Made by a program: the position numbers and the translations under genes. Under the pieces are notes generated by a model. That model ran no database searches and was not told the origin of the DNA. It worked only from the letters and a program-made list of their open reading frames with translations. From Colwellia psychrerythraea (lineage in GTDB: Bacteria > Pseudomonadota > Gammaproteobacteria > Enterobacterales > Alteromonadaceae): DNA of 64,000 nucleotides. Positions 32,968 to 42,651 of the stretch are shown one piece after another. The stretch spans positions 1 through 64,000 of the forward strand of contig NZ_JQEC01000014.1 in NCBI RefSeq assembly GCF_000764185.1, given 5' to 3'. The first letter of the stretch is position 1. Every line of letters begins with the position of its first letter.

Positions 32968-33942
32968 ATGAATTTACAACAAGCTTTATTGGAAATAGGT
33001 AATGTACAAGACAGCGAATTACCTATTGCAGGTCTCGAATTTGTTAAAGCAAATTGGTCGGAATTTTATCCTGAATTAGAACGGCTGATAGATCAATTTA
33101 TCGCAAATGATACCTCGTTAACCGACGATCAACAGGTCATTTTATATTTTGGTACTTTATTATTAGCGGAATTAAAATATTCTCCAGCGTTAGAAAAGTG
33201 TTTGCAGTTATTTGCACGTAGCGATACGTTTTTAACCCCTATTGAAGCGGTGTTTGGTGATGCACTCACTGAATTAACGCCGACCTTATTTTATAATGTG
33301 GTCGATGGTAATACACAAGCATTGTGTAATTATATTGTTGATGGTCATCAAGCTATGTATTGCAAAGCATCTGCTATTGAAGCTGTATTTGCTCAGTACG
33401 AAGCGGGTATTATTGATGAATTTGTATTAAGTGCACATGTAACTCGTTGGATAACTGTATTTTTGGCTTTACCGAGTTCAACCAATAGCTTTTTAATTAG
33501 TGCATTAGCCGATTCTTGCATTGAATATCAACTTGATAATTTTAAAGATCAGTTTATTGAACTATGTAAGAAAGACTTAGGTGACAAAGGCTTATTTGAT
33601 GAAGACCGCTTTAAATATGACGAAGTAAAAGCATGGCAGAGGGCAGGTACGCCTAAGTTGATTGAGTCGGGCATGATTCAAACAGACTTTAATGTTGTTG
33701 ATACCTTAAGTGCTTGGGCTGATGATGACTCAGAAGATGAAGAACTCGACAATATATCAAATGAAGGCTTTGATGACTTTGAATCGTTAATGGGGGAAGG
33801 CGGTTTATTGGCTAATATCCTCTACGACGAAAATACAATTTTAGAAAACAGTGTGCCCGTTAGTTCATTGCCTACGGCTGGCCGCAATGATCCTTGTCCG
33901 TGTGGCAGTGGCAAGAAATATAAGAAGTGTTGCTTACGGTAG
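32968..33942 (+). CDS. DUF1186-like protein with SEC-C zinc motif
   Basis: 324 aa. A helical repeat-like N-terminal region of the DUF1186 type spans about 1-235. An acidic linker follows (ADDDSEDEELDNISNEGFD). The C-terminus is a SEC-C motif, GRNDPCPCGSGKKYKKCC, which binds one zinc ion and is also used by SecA to contact SecB and ribosomes. Function unknown; SEC-C proteins of this kind are widespread housekeeping genes. Confidence 0.78.
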   Translation: MNLQQALLEIGNVQDSELPIAGLEFVKANWSEFYPELERLIDQFIANDTSLTDDQQVILYFGTLLLAELKYSPALEKCLQLFARSDTFLTPIEAVFGDALTELTPTLFYNVVDGNTQALCNYIVDGHQAMYCKASAIEAVFAQYEAGIIDEFVLSAHVTRWITVFLALPSSTNSFLISALADSCIEYQLDNFKDQFIELCKKDLGDKGLFDEDRFKYDEVKAWQRAGTPKLIESGMIQTDFNVVDTLSAWADDDSEDEELDNISNEGFDDFESLMGEGGLLANILYDENTILENSVPVSSLPTAGRNDPCPCGSGKKYKKCCLR

Positions 33943-34024
33943 GTCTGTAAACTGGGATATCCAATTGAGTGTTTATCAGTGAGACAACTTCATAATCAAA
34001 ACTACATAGGTAAAATATGTGAAT

Positions 34025-34056
34025 AAAATCCGCTAACCGAGAGATTGGCGGATTTT
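34025..34056 (+). terminator. Terminator after the SEC-C gene
   Basis: AAAATCCGCTAACC (34025-34038), loop GAGA, then GATTGGCGGATTTT (34043-34056). It is preceded by GTGAATAAAA, a remnant of the module head, so the terminator probably derives from the dispersed repeat. Confidence 0.7.
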
Positions 34057-34122
34057 GGCTAAATCCCTTCAAGTTTTGAATAAGCGCTACAACAATTATT
34101 TAAAGCGGAACAAACTCTATAA

Positions 34123-34644
34123 ATGAAAATATTTTTACTGACCCATGAACGTGAATTGCATAGAGCAACCAATACGGGCGCTCTTGCTTTAGAAGATGCT
34201 AATGAGATTGTTGAACGTATACTTTGGGAAAGAGTAAATCCTAATAAAGACCTTGTTAGAATAATAGAAAATAATGAGGCGGTTTTGTTATATTCGAAGG
34301 GTGATTCGTCACCGGCACTGTCATCGGAAATAATACCGACAACGGAAACTTTATCGGCCGTATTAAAGCTACTGTCACCGACTAGCATTGAAGAATATGA
34401 AAACATCATTATTATTGATAGCACGTGGCAGGAAGCCCAAAAGATTTTCAATCACAGCCCTTATTTAAAAAATGCTCCGCAATTTACCCTGAAAACGACA
34501 AATGATTCTTTATACAAACTTAGGGCCAACCAACCTAAAGGAGGTCTATGTACCATCGAATGTATAATCGAAGTGTTAAGACTGAAAGGGCAAGAAAAAA
34601 TGGCAGCAGAATTATCATTAAAATTCGCCCAATTTAATGGCTAA
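34123..34644 (+). CDS. DTW-domain protein, probable tRNA acp3U transferase
   Basis: 173 aa. The family signature appears as IIIDSTWQEAQKIF, a variant of DTW with Ser between Asp and Thr, and C-terminal LRANQPKGGLCTIECIIEVL, which holds the RxxxxxxGLCTIE block. TapT/YfiP-type DTW proteins add the aminocarboxypropyl group from SAM to uridine of tRNA. The usual N-terminal zinc cysteines are missing, so this is a short form. The stop overlaps the start of the radical SAM gene by 8 bp. Confidence 0.8.
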   Translation: MKIFLLTHERELHRATNTGALALEDANEIVERILWERVNPNKDLVRIIENNEAVLLYSKGDSSPALSSEIIPTTETLSAVLKLLSPTSIEEYENIIIIDSTWQEAQKIFNHSPYLKNAPQFTLKTTNDSLYKLRANQPKGGLCTIECIIEVLRLKGQEKMAAELSLKFAQFNG

Positions 34645-36412
34645 AAACTTATTCCTGAATAACCTCTGCAATCACAGTATAATTGCAGCGATATTTTCAA
34701 AGGTATCAATTAACGGCATTTATTCAAAGGTAGTAAAATCGAGCATGGCAGAGCAAAAAAATACCCCCGAACTAACCATCATGCAAGTTCCCCTCATGGA
34801 AGACAATATTCCTGTTTCAACTTCGCCTGTTTCAAATAACAAGGGATCACTGGTTACTCAAGCAGAGAGTCATAAAAGCAGAGATGAAATAGATAAAACC
34901 TCGCCTAAAATTGTACTTGCTACGCTTAACGCTCGTTTTTTTCACACCAGCTTTGGTCTACGTTATCTTTATGCAAATTTAAAAGAATTACAGCAATATT
35001 GTGAAATTCAAGAGTTTATTATCCAAACGCGTGCCCTGGATATAGCAGAGCAAATATTAGCGTCAAATCCCGATATTATTGGTTTTGGTGTTTATATCTG
35101 GAATATCGTTGAAACAACCAATGTTGTTAATTTATTAAAAGTGATCGCACCAGACATAAAGATTGTTCTAGGCGGGCCAGAAGTCAGTTATGAAACAGAA
35201 CAGCAACCGATTGTTGACTGTGCCGATTATGTATTAACGGGTGCAGCAGAGTTAAGTTTTTATCAACTGTGTAAAGACATACTCAATAAAACGCCACCCA
35301 ATAAAAAAATTCTAAACTCTAAACCCGTTGCGTTAGAAGATTTAGCATTACCTTATGAGTATTATACTGATGAAGATTTAAAGCACCGTCTGCTTTATGT
35401 TGAAGCGTCGCGTGGTTGTCCCTTTAAGTGTGAATTTTGTTTATCTTCTTTAGACAAGTCATCTATGCCGTTTGAGTTAACAGCTTTTCTTGACGAAATG
35501 GAAATTCTCTATCAGCGTGGTGCGAGAAACTTTAAGTTTATCGATAGAACCTTTAATTTAAATATTAAAACCACCATGCAAATTATGCAGTTTTTCTTAG
35601 ACAAAATGACTGACGACCTCTATTTGCATTTTGAAGTGGTACCTGACCATTTACCGAGAAAATTAAAAGAGTTGTTGGCTCAGTTTCCTGAGGGAAGTTT
35701 ACAGTTTGAGATAGGTATTCAAACCTTTAATGTCGAAGTGCAAAAGAATATTAGCCGCAAACAAAATAACGAAAAATCAAAAGAAAATTTACTGTGGTTA
35801 AGAGATAATACTTCCGCCCATATTCATGCTGATCTTATTTTTGGTTTACCCGGTGAAACTTTTGACACCTTTAAAGATAGCTTCAATCAACTATATCATT
35901 GTCGTCCTCATGAGATTCAAATGGGTATTTTGAAACGGCTAAAAGGTAGTCCAATTATTCGCCATACCGAAGCATTCGACTTACGGTTTAATCCATTACC
36001 ACCATTTGATATTTTAAGTACCGACAGGGTTAGCTTTACCACCATGCAACGTATTAACCGCTTTGCACGTTACTGGGATATGATTGGTAATTCAGGCCGT
36101 TTTAAATACTCATTACCCCATATGTTGTCTGATGAACCGTTTGATGATTTTATGGCAATCACCGAGTGGATTTTTAACAAAACAGGTCAAATACATAAAA
36201 TTAACCTGAAAAAGCTTTTTGAACTAATCTCGCAAGCTGTAGAAGCGCTATTTCCTGAAAAACATCAACTTGTTATTGAAAAAATTGAAATTGACTATAA
36301 AGCAGCAAAATTGAAAAGCCTCTTCAGTGGACTCAATCTCTATGGCGTTGCTCAGGTGGAAACGGTAAGTAAAAATAAAGCATTAAAACGCCAACAACAG
36401 CATATGAGCTAA
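34637..36412 (+). CDS. B12-binding radical SAM protein (DUF4080 type)
   Basis: 591 aa as read from 34637. The first 36 residues look unlike the family, so Met at 34745 (MAEQKNTPEL) is an attractive alternative start. A cobalamin-binding-like domain (KIVLATLNARFFHTSFGLRY, IIGFGVYIWNI, VLGGPEVSYE) is followed by the radical SAM domain with CPFKCEFC (CxxxCxxC) in EASRGCPFKCEFCLSS and then a C-terminal DUF4080 region. The substrate is unknown. It overlaps the DTW gene and is probably cotranscribed. Confidence 0.85.
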   Translation: MAKNLFLNNLCNHSIIAAIFSKVSINGIYSKVVKSSMAEQKNTPELTIMQVPLMEDNIPVSTSPVSNNKGSLVTQAESHKSRDEIDKTSPKIVLATLNARFFHTSFGLRYLYANLKELQQYCEIQEFIIQTRALDIAEQILASNPDIIGFGVYIWNIVETTNVVNLLKVIAPDIKIVLGGPEVSYETEQQPIVDCADYVLTGAAELSFYQLCKDILNKTPPNKKILNSKPVALEDLALPYEYYTDEDLKHRLLYVEASRGCPFKCEFCLSSLDKSSMPFELTAFLDEMEILYQRGARNFKFIDRTFNLNIKTTMQIMQFFLDKMTDDLYLHFEVVPDHLPRKLKELLAQFPEGSLQFEIGIQTFNVEVQKNISRKQNNEKSKENLLWLRDNTSAHIHADLIFGLPGETFDTFKDSFNQLYHCRPHEIQMGILKRLKGSPIIRHTEAFDLRFNPLPPFDILSTDRVSFTTMQRINRFARYWDMIGNSGRFKYSLPHMLSDEPFDDFMAITEWIFNKTGQIHKINLKKLFELISQAVEALFPEKHQLVIEKIEIDYKAAKLKSLFSGLNLYGVAQVETVSKNKALKRQQQHMS

Positions 36413-36599
36413 TGATCATTTAATTGCATTTACTTTTACATGTGTTTATCCCATTAGGCCCGCCATACTTTAATAAATCGTAACTTAAACTAGTCGCAAT
36501 TTTTAGTTTTCTCAACACTTTTATGTGAGGAGGGGCTTGTGGTTTGACTACCCTAGAACCTTTTAAACAAATAGCGGGGAGCTACCAGTATTGAGTGTA

Positions 36600-37826
36600 T
36601 TAACTATGAAAAGCAGCCTTGAAAAATCGAAGTAAATTAATATTGAAATCTTGGGGTTTGATACAGCATTCAATCTGATCTTTATGTTTAGCCTGACTAA
36701 GATCAAGCTCTTCCATTGCAATAGCTTGATTAAGCCGAGTATTGTAAAACACTCGCACAAAAGGCAATAACGGCTGGCTTTTATTTAAGCGGCTAATCAG
36801 GCCAAGCTTGCCGCTAGTAAGTTTGATTAATGTACCTACTGGATAAATACCAAGGCAGTTTACAAACTGTTCAACCAAATCACTGTCAAAGCTACCCGGA
36901 GCATCTTTAATTAGAATTTTAAAGGCTTTGATTGGGTGCATACCTGCTTTATAAACTCGCTCTGCAGTCATCGCATCATAACTATCAACGATAGCTATCA
37001 TACGACCAAATTGACTAATTTGTTGTTCGTTCAGCTGTTTTGGGTAGCCGTTACCATCAAGGCGTTCATGATGTTGTTGTACTAATTCAATCACGATCTT
37101 AGGTAAATCAGGACTTTCTTTCAACACTTCAACACCTAAATCAACATGAGTTTTCATCACTTCAAACTCTTGGCTAGTGAGTTTACCCGGTTTGTGTAGT
37201 ATTACTGGCGAGACTAATACCTTACCAATATCATGTAAAAATGCACCGAGTGCCAGTTGTTCAATAATTTCACGGTCAAAGGCCAAGTGTTTAGCAAATA
37301 TGCTCATCAAGATGGAGACATTGAGGGAATGTTCAACTAAATACTCATCTTTAATCCGTAGTCGTGTCATACAAGCTAACGCATCTTGATTTCGAAAGAT
37401 GGACTCAACAATAGCATCTGTAGACTCCTTAGTTTCTAAGACATTGATGGTCTTGTGCACCGTAAGGCTTCTAAGTATTTTATGTTGTAAAATTTTTGCA
37501 TCGTTATAGAGTTTACTGGCTTTTGCCATCTCTTGATCTAATGAAATACTCCCAATAGTATTTTTCGAAGTTGTTGGTACAACTTTGTCTTTTATTTCAG
37601 GTAGGATTCTATCAATTGTATCTGCTTGTTTTTGTCTGCTGGGATCAACGGTTAAATGGGTAATACCAGCTTTAATTAGTTTTTGGACATTTTCTTTAGA
37701 ACTTATGTAACCTTCAGATTTTACGCTGACAGCTTTCCCCTTCGTACGCACAGACAATACATACATGCCTGGCTCAAGCTGATTGACTGTTATTTTCTGT
37801 GTAGAGCATTCAGGTTTTTGGGTCAT
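36600..37826 (-). CDS. HD-GYP c-di-GMP phosphodiesterase with DUF3391
   Basis: 408 aa. N-terminal DUF3391 (VNQLEPGMYVLSVRTKG, LIKAGITHLTVDP). HD-GYP domain about 155-330: EHSLNVSILM, GAFLHDIGKVLV (HD), HVDLGVEVL, QQHHERLDGNGYP (GYP) and IAIVDSYDAMTAERVY. All metal ligands look intact, so it should hydrolyse c-di-GMP. Single gene; the module remnant near 36450-36510 lies at its 3' side. Confidence 0.92.
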   Translation of the reverse strand: MTQKPECSTQKITVNQLEPGMYVLSVRTKGKAVSVKSEGYISSKENVQKLIKAGITHLTVDPSRQKQADTIDRILPEIKDKVVPTTSKNTIGSISLDQEMAKASKLYNDAKILQHKILRSLTVHKTINVLETKESTDAIVESIFRNQDALACMTRLRIKDEYLVEHSLNVSILMSIFAKHLAFDREIIEQLALGAFLHDIGKVLVSPVILHKPGKLTSQEFEVMKTHVDLGVEVLKESPDLPKIVIELVQQHHERLDGNGYPKQLNEQQISQFGRMIAIVDSYDAMTAERVYKAGMHPIKAFKILIKDAPGSFDSDLVEQFVNCLGIYPVGTLIKLTSGKLGLISRLNKSQPLLPFVRVFYNTRLNQAIAMEELDLSQAKHKDQIECCIKPQDFNINLLRFFKAAFHS

Positions 37827-38167
37827 AAAATAATACTCATAATATATTGAACATAAATTGCTACTGACAAACTTTAGTTAAGAAAAATAATCGACTACAA
37901 ACAACGGTTATGCCTTTTATAATCATAGTAGAAGTCACAGGCATGTCATCTTTTCAAACTGTTTGTGAACCTTGCTTGTTTATTGAAGGAATATATTTCC
38001 ATTTAATAACCCACTTACTGAGTTACTAAACGTAACATACTTGTGTTTGCTAAACCTTAAAGTAGTGAGTATAAATTTTAAAAGTAGCAATTTAGCGTAA
38101 TATCTTGTAGACAAAGTGTTTTATTGATGTAGTCTAAAATAACAACTCAATGTAATAAGAAGAAAAA
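37827..38167. other. Intergenic region without a supported gene
   Basis: About 340 bp of AT-rich DNA between the divergent HD-GYP gene and a small hypothetical gene. It must contain both promoters, but no clear -35/-10 pair or repeat stands out. Confidence 0.4.
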
Positions 38168-38458
38168 ATGCAAAGATTAAAAGAATCTCAAGAAGCGTTA
38201 ACTCTTATTTATAATGCTTATAATGATGTAGCAGAAAGTCCGCTTAAACCATTAAATGTTGATGATGAAGAGGAGTTAAAAAAACTACTTAATACAGTGA
38301 TGAACCGAGAGTCAATATCACACATTCAAAACAAAAAAACGCTTAAAGAAAGTACCGAACTTCGTAGCGCTTTAGCTGATGTTCTATTATTACATGATAA
38401 TTGTGATATCAAGGAAATTAAAGCGAATATGAAAAAAGCGACCTCATCAGCCGTATAA
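38168..38458 (+). CDS. Small helical protein of unknown function
   Basis: 96 aa; AAGAAGAAAA precedes the ATG. Helical and charged with no cysteine-rich, membrane or catalytic motif (LTLIYNAYNDVAESPLKPLN, ELRSALADVLLLHDNCDIKE). Followed by a strong bidirectional hairpin. Codon use fits the neighbours, so it is likely real, but no family was recognised. Confidence 0.6.
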   Translation: MQRLKESQEALTLIYNAYNDVAESPLKPLNVDDEEELKKLLNTVMNRESISHIQNKKTLKESTELRSALADVLLLHDNCDIKEIKANMKKATSSAV

Positions 38459-38537
38459 TTAGTACATCACATTACTGTTAGGTTTTGTACTACAAAGCAT
38501 TATTAATGGGTTTAGTTATATTAGCCATATTGATTTT

Positions 38538-38580
38538 AAAAAGTTTCTGACTATCAACATAAATCAGAAACTTTTTTGTG
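38538..38580. terminator. Bidirectional Rho-independent terminator
   Basis: Arms AAAAAGTTTCTGA (38538-38550) and TCAGAAACTTTTT (38564-38576) with a T-run on the plus strand and an A-run giving Ts on the minus strand. It sits between convergent genes and can serve both. Confidence 0.8.
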
Positions 38581-38594
38581 TGACGGTAAAATGT

Positions 38595-39509
38595 TTAGAA
38601 AATATATGAATATAAGTAACCTGCGCCTATCGCCATTGATAAAATTACGGTTAAAAATGCAATTATCATTTGGTTTTTGAATATAGATTTAAGCAATACA
38701 ACCTCTGTTAAACTAGCGCCAGCACTGCCAATAATTAAGGCCATCACAGCGCCTAATCCCATACCTTTTGCAGCTAATGCCGCGCTTAATGGTATTACCG
38801 CTTCAGCTCGAATATATAGTGGAACTCCAATCACTGCTGCAATAGGAATCGCAAATGGATTGCTCTCACTCGCGACACTAGCAACGAACTCTGTTGGCAT
38901 AAATCCATAAATCATAGAGCCTAATGCGATACCGCCTACTAAATAAGGTAATACTTTTTTAAAGTCTGACCAGGTAGTGCGCCAAATTCTCATCCATTTA
39001 CTCACCGGCTTAGCATTTTTATCGCAGTTTTTTGCACAGCCTTTATTGTCAGGGGTAATGTAGGCTTCAGCTTTTATATATTTTTCAAAGCCTAACTTCT
39101 CTAATAAATAACCTGCTGCAATGGAAACACCCATGGCAATAGCAAAATAGAAGGCGGTAACTTTTAAACCAAAGGTAACGGCAAATAAGCCAATGATAAT
39201 AGGGTTAAGCAATGGGCTAGCAAATAAGAAAACCATCATGGTACCAAAACCTGCTTTAGCTCTAAGTAAGCCTTTTAAAAATGGAATAGTTGAACAAGAG
39301 CAAAAGGGGGTAATGGCGCCAAGAAAACCAGCAATGATATAACCTTTGCCATTTTTACTACTTAATATACTTTGGATTTTATTGGGTGGAATGTATTCCT
39401 GAAGCACACCAACCATATAACTGATAACTAAAAAAAGTATCGTTAACTCTACTGCTAAAAAGGCAAACATGTTTAAGGTATCAAATACCATTTGTTGGCT
39501 AATATTCAT
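38595..39509 (-). CDS. ArsP-like permease (DUF318/UPF0718)
   Basis: 304 aa with about eight TM helices. The family signature ITPFCSCSTIPFL, with paired cysteines, is present near 64-76, and GVPLYIRAEAVIPL forms the second conserved half. A hydrophilic loop with cysteines (GCAKNCDKNAK) lies between halves. ArsP members export trivalent organoarsenicals; other members of DUF318 have unknown substrates. It is divergent from an ArsR-type gene 123 bp away, the usual layout of a metal- or metalloid-controlled transporter. Confidence 0.8.
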   Translation of the reverse strand: MNISQQMVFDTLNMFAFLAVELTILFLVISYMVGVLQEYIPPNKIQSILSSKNGKGYIIAGFLGAITPFCSCSTIPFLKGLLRAKAGFGTMMVFLFASPLLNPIIIGLFAVTFGLKVTAFYFAIAMGVSIAAGYLLEKLGFEKYIKAEAYITPDNKGCAKNCDKNAKPVSKWMRIWRTTWSDFKKVLPYLVGGIALGSMIYGFMPTEFVASVASESNPFAIPIAAVIGVPLYIRAEAVIPLSAALAAKGMGLGAVMALIIGSAGASLTEVVLLKSIFKNQMIIAFLTVILSMAIGAGYLYSYIF

Positions 39510-39544
39510 TATATTACTCGATTGATTCTGTATTACTGGATTTG

Positions 39545-39602
39545 TCGAATTATAAAGATAAAAGTATCGGTGTCAATTTATTTCTAGTAATATCGAATTA
39601 TA
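39545..39602. promoter_or_regulatory. Direct repeats in the permease/ArsR intergenic region
   Basis: TCGAATTATA occurs at 39545-39554 and again at 39593-39602, 48 bp apart, between the divergent permease and ArsR genes. Repeated sites here would suit ArsR operators controlling both promoters, but no match to a characterised ArsR site is claimed. Confidence 0.35.
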
Positions 39603-39632
39603 GGTATTATCAACCAATCTAGAGAGTCAGTT

Positions 39633-39923
39633 ATGGACATAGAAGTTATTGCCAAAGCCCTAAAAGAATTAGGCCACCCAACTCGGTTAACCATATTTAA
39701 ACGTTTAGTAAAGTCAGGAGAGCAGGGCATTGCAGTCGGTGTTGTTCAAGAAGAATTAAAGATACCGGGTTCAACATTATCGCACCACATCTCCAGCTTG
39801 GCTTCTGCTGGGCTGATTAAACAGCGTCGTGAAGGGCGAGTGCTGTATTGCGTTGTTGAATATGAAAAATTGCTATCGGTAATTGCATTTTTTCAAGATG
39901 AATGTTGCCTTGATGAACAATAG
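39633..39923 (+). CDS. ArsR/SmtB-family transcriptional regulator
   Basis: 96 aa winged helix: KALKELGHPTRLTIFKRLV, LKIPGSTLSHHISSLASAGL (recognition helix) and REGRVLYCVVEYEKL. A C-terminal Cys pair (QDECCLDE) could bind a thiophilic metalloid such as As(III). It probably represses the divergent permease gene and itself. The classical ELCVCDL metal site is not present in the recognition helix region. Confidence 0.9.
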   Translation: MDIEVIAKALKELGHPTRLTIFKRLVKSGEQGIAVGVVQEELKIPGSTLSHHISSLASAGLIKQRREGRVLYCVVEYEKLLSVIAFFQDECCLDEQ

Positions 39924-40168
39924 ATTTTGTTGTTTATGGTGCGATTACCCGCTAAATGCACCTTCAAAATCAATTTGCTAACATGCCAATAATTCTGCTT
40001 TATTATCGGTGATTAAATTAATATCGGTATTTGTCTGTTATTGCGCTGTCAAGCTCAGCTATAACAGCGTAGGATCAACATACTTCAGATAATAATTAGC
40101 TTTGCACTTTTACCAATAGGGTTTAGGTGCACTAATACCAACTTAATCAAAATGGTATACATAAAAAT

Positions 40169-41530
40169 ATGCAACTAACTGCAAAACCATCACTTAATCA
40201 CGCTTTACTTATTTCTATTTGCACACCGGACTTTAAAGGTGATGAGGCAACAGAATCACTGGCAGAGCTGGGGCGTTTAGTGACTACACTAGGCTTTAAA
40301 GTGGTTGGCACCCAGTCACAAAAACAGAGTTCGACTAAAAAAGTTAATGTACTCGGTTTAGGGAAATTGGCTGAAATAGCGCACCTCACCGGTAATAAAG
40401 GTGAAGTTAGTGTAGACGATGGTGAGGACATATTTGAAGAAACAGCTGAAGAACTCATGGATGAAACAGCATTTGCTGAGATTCCGTCAGACAACTTACC
40501 GTTTGCTTGTGCTGATGTGGTGGTATTTGATTGTGATTTAAGCCCATCACAACTACGTAATGTCGAGAATCAGTTAGGTGTAGAAGTGTTTGACCGCACC
40601 GGCATTATTATTGAAATATTTAGTCGCCATGCTCGTACCAAAACAGCGAAATTACAAGTTGAAATTGCGCGTCTTAATTATGTAGCGCCGCGACTTCGTG
40701 AATCATCATGTGGTGATAAAGAACGTCAAATGGGTAAAGGTGCTGGCGAAACTACCCTTGAGCTAAATCGCCGTGCTGTTCGCGACCAATTAGCAGAGCT
40801 TAAACGCGAATTGGTCAGTGTTCAAAATGAAATGAAAGGCCGACGTAGCCAACGTTCTGAGCTTTTTTGTGTCGCTTTGGTTGGTTATACCAATGCGGGC
40901 AAGTCATCATTAATGCGCTCGATTACCGGTAGTGATGTTGAAGGTGAAAACAAACTTTTTGCCACCCTTGATACCACGGTACGCGCCTTGTTTCCAATCA
41001 CTCAGCCTAGAATACTAGTGTCTGATACTGTAGGTTTTATTAAAAAATTACCGCACGATTTAGTCGCCTCATTCCATTCCACTTTAGCTGAAGCACATGA
41101 TGCATCATTATTGTTATATGTAGTGGATGCTTCCGATCCTTCTTTTCGTGCACAACTTGATGTGGTGCATGGCGTACTGGAAGAAGTTGGTGTTGAGAAT
41201 AGCAAAAAACTATTGATACTGAATAAATCAGATCTACTGAGTGCTGAACAACAACAAGCCCTGATGGAAGAATTTCCAGAGGCAATGATGACATCTGCTC
41301 GGAATAAGGCTGACGTCAGTAAATTACATAAATATATCGTTAGTATTGCGCAAGACGAGATGATCGAAGAAGAGATTATTGTCCCTTACACGGCTAACGG
41401 CATCATAGGTGAAATTCGCTCAAAAATGAGTGTCACCAAGGAAGAGTATGAAAGTGAGCATATCAAGCTTACTGTTCGCTCAAATGCGATTGACTTAGCA
41501 AGATTGAAAAAGCGGATGTCGAGCTTATAA
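40169..41530 (+). CDS. HflX-like GTPase
   Basis: 453 aa. N-terminal nucleotide-binding subdomain with an acidic insertion (VSVDDGEDIFEETAEELMDE) before ADVVVFDCDLSPSQLRNVE and DRTGIIIEIFSRHARTKTAKLQVE. The GTPase domain has G1 GYTNAGKSSL, G3 DTVGF and G4 NKSD. HflX rescues or splits stalled ribosomes. This copy is not in an hfq-hflX operon and has an unusual acidic stretch of about 30 residues, so it may be a second, divergent HflX paralogue. Confidence 0.88.
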   Translation: MQLTAKPSLNHALLISICTPDFKGDEATESLAELGRLVTTLGFKVVGTQSQKQSSTKKVNVLGLGKLAEIAHLTGNKGEVSVDDGEDIFEETAEELMDETAFAEIPSDNLPFACADVVVFDCDLSPSQLRNVENQLGVEVFDRTGIIIEIFSRHARTKTAKLQVEIARLNYVAPRLRESSCGDKERQMGKGAGETTLELNRRAVRDQLAELKRELVSVQNEMKGRRSQRSELFCVALVGYTNAGKSSLMRSITGSDVEGENKLFATLDTTVRALFPITQPRILVSDTVGFIKKLPHDLVASFHSTLAEAHDASLLLYVVDASDPSFRAQLDVVHGVLEEVGVENSKKLLILNKSDLLSAEQQQALMEEFPEAMMTSARNKADVSKLHKYIVSIAQDEMIEEEIIVPYTANGIIGEIRSKMSVTKEEYESEHIKLTVRSNAIDLARLKKRMSSL

Positions 41531-41592
41531 AGGGGCGATTGTTTATCTAGTTAAGTTTGTTAATTTTGTTCTTAATAATCTAACTCATTGTT

Positions 41593-41630
41593 TTTATCTA
41601 AATACCAAGCACTCATTATCCACAGTTCAG
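41593..41630. mobile_element. Solo MITE end
   Basis: TTTATCTAAATACCAAGCAC and the adjoining TCATTATCCACAGTTCAG match the right-hand end of the MITE at 43829-44023 with a few mismatches. No left end is seen, so it is a truncated copy. Confidence 0.55.
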
Positions 41631-41810
41631 CTTAGTTAATTAAACTGGTATGATGTGTTGTTTTTAAAGCCATACTAAATTGCCTGTTAAACTTTCAATG
41701 ACCTTTCGATGAACTTATTCCAAAACATTAAATCTTGGGATAAGTTGCAGTCAAATAGGTACTAACCGGTTATTTACAGGCTCTTCATGGATTATTTATA
41801 GGTAAATCAT

Positions 41811-42644
41811 ATGTTTAATAGTACCGAAAATTATATCGCATCAGACGATCTACGTTTAGCCGTAAACGCTGCAATCACCTTAGAAAAACCTTTATTGATT
41901 AAAGGTGAGCCCGGCACAGGTAAAACACAATTAGCTGAAGAGTTGGCTAAATCCCTTAATTGCAAACTGTTTCAATGGCACATTAAATCGACCACCAAAG
42001 CGCAGCAAGGTTTATACGAATACGATGCGGTATCACGTTTACGTGACAGTCAGTTAGGTGATGAGAAGGTAAACGATATAGGTAACTATATTGTTAAAGG
42101 TAAGTTATGGCAGGCGTTTGAAGAAGAACAAAGACCTATATTGCTTATCGATGAAATTGATAAAGCGGATATTGAATTTCCCAATGATTTATTACAAGAA
42201 CTCGATAAAATGGAGTTTTTTGTCTATGAAACCCAACAGGTTATTAAAGCAAAACAAAGACCGATCATCATTATCACCTCAAACAATGAAAAAGAATTAC
42301 CCGATGCCTTTTTAAGACGCTGCTTTTTCCATTACATCAAATTCCCAACAAAAGCTGAAATGCAGCAAATTATCGATGTGCATCATCCTCATGTTAAGCA
42401 AGATCTGTTAAAACAAACCTTAGAAGTTTTTTTTGAATTAAGAGAATTAAAAGGCATTAAGAAAAAACCTTCTACTTCTGAATTAATCGATTGGCTAAAA
42501 CTGCTCATGGCTGACGATATTTCGCAAGAAGTCTTGATGGATAATAAATCTGATATTATTCCGTTATTTGGCGCCTTGTTAAAAAATGAACAAGACGTTT
42601 CGTTAATAGATCGTCTCGCCTTTATGAGCAGAAGAAACAGGTAA
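41811..42644 (+). CDS. MoxR-type AAA+ ATPase
   Basis: 277 aa. Walker A GEPGTGKT at 32-39, Walker B LLIDEIDKAD near 111, sensor 1 IIITSNNEKE and arginine finger region LPDAFLRRCFFHY. MoxR ATPases act as chaperones that load or activate a VWA partner; the next gene, 7 bp downstream, encodes one. The pair is conserved in form with other MoxR-VWA(CoxE-like) modules. Confidence 0.9.
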   Translation: MFNSTENYIASDDLRLAVNAAITLEKPLLIKGEPGTGKTQLAEELAKSLNCKLFQWHIKSTTKAQQGLYEYDAVSRLRDSQLGDEKVNDIGNYIVKGKLWQAFEEEQRPILLIDEIDKADIEFPNDLLQELDKMEFFVYETQQVIKAKQRPIIIITSNNEKELPDAFLRRCFFHYIKFPTKAEMQQIIDVHHPHVKQDLLKQTLEVFFELRELKGIKKKPSTSELIDWLKLLMADDISQEVLMDNKSDIIPLFGALLKNEQDVSLIDRLAFMSRRNR

Positions 42645-42651
42645 TATAGCC

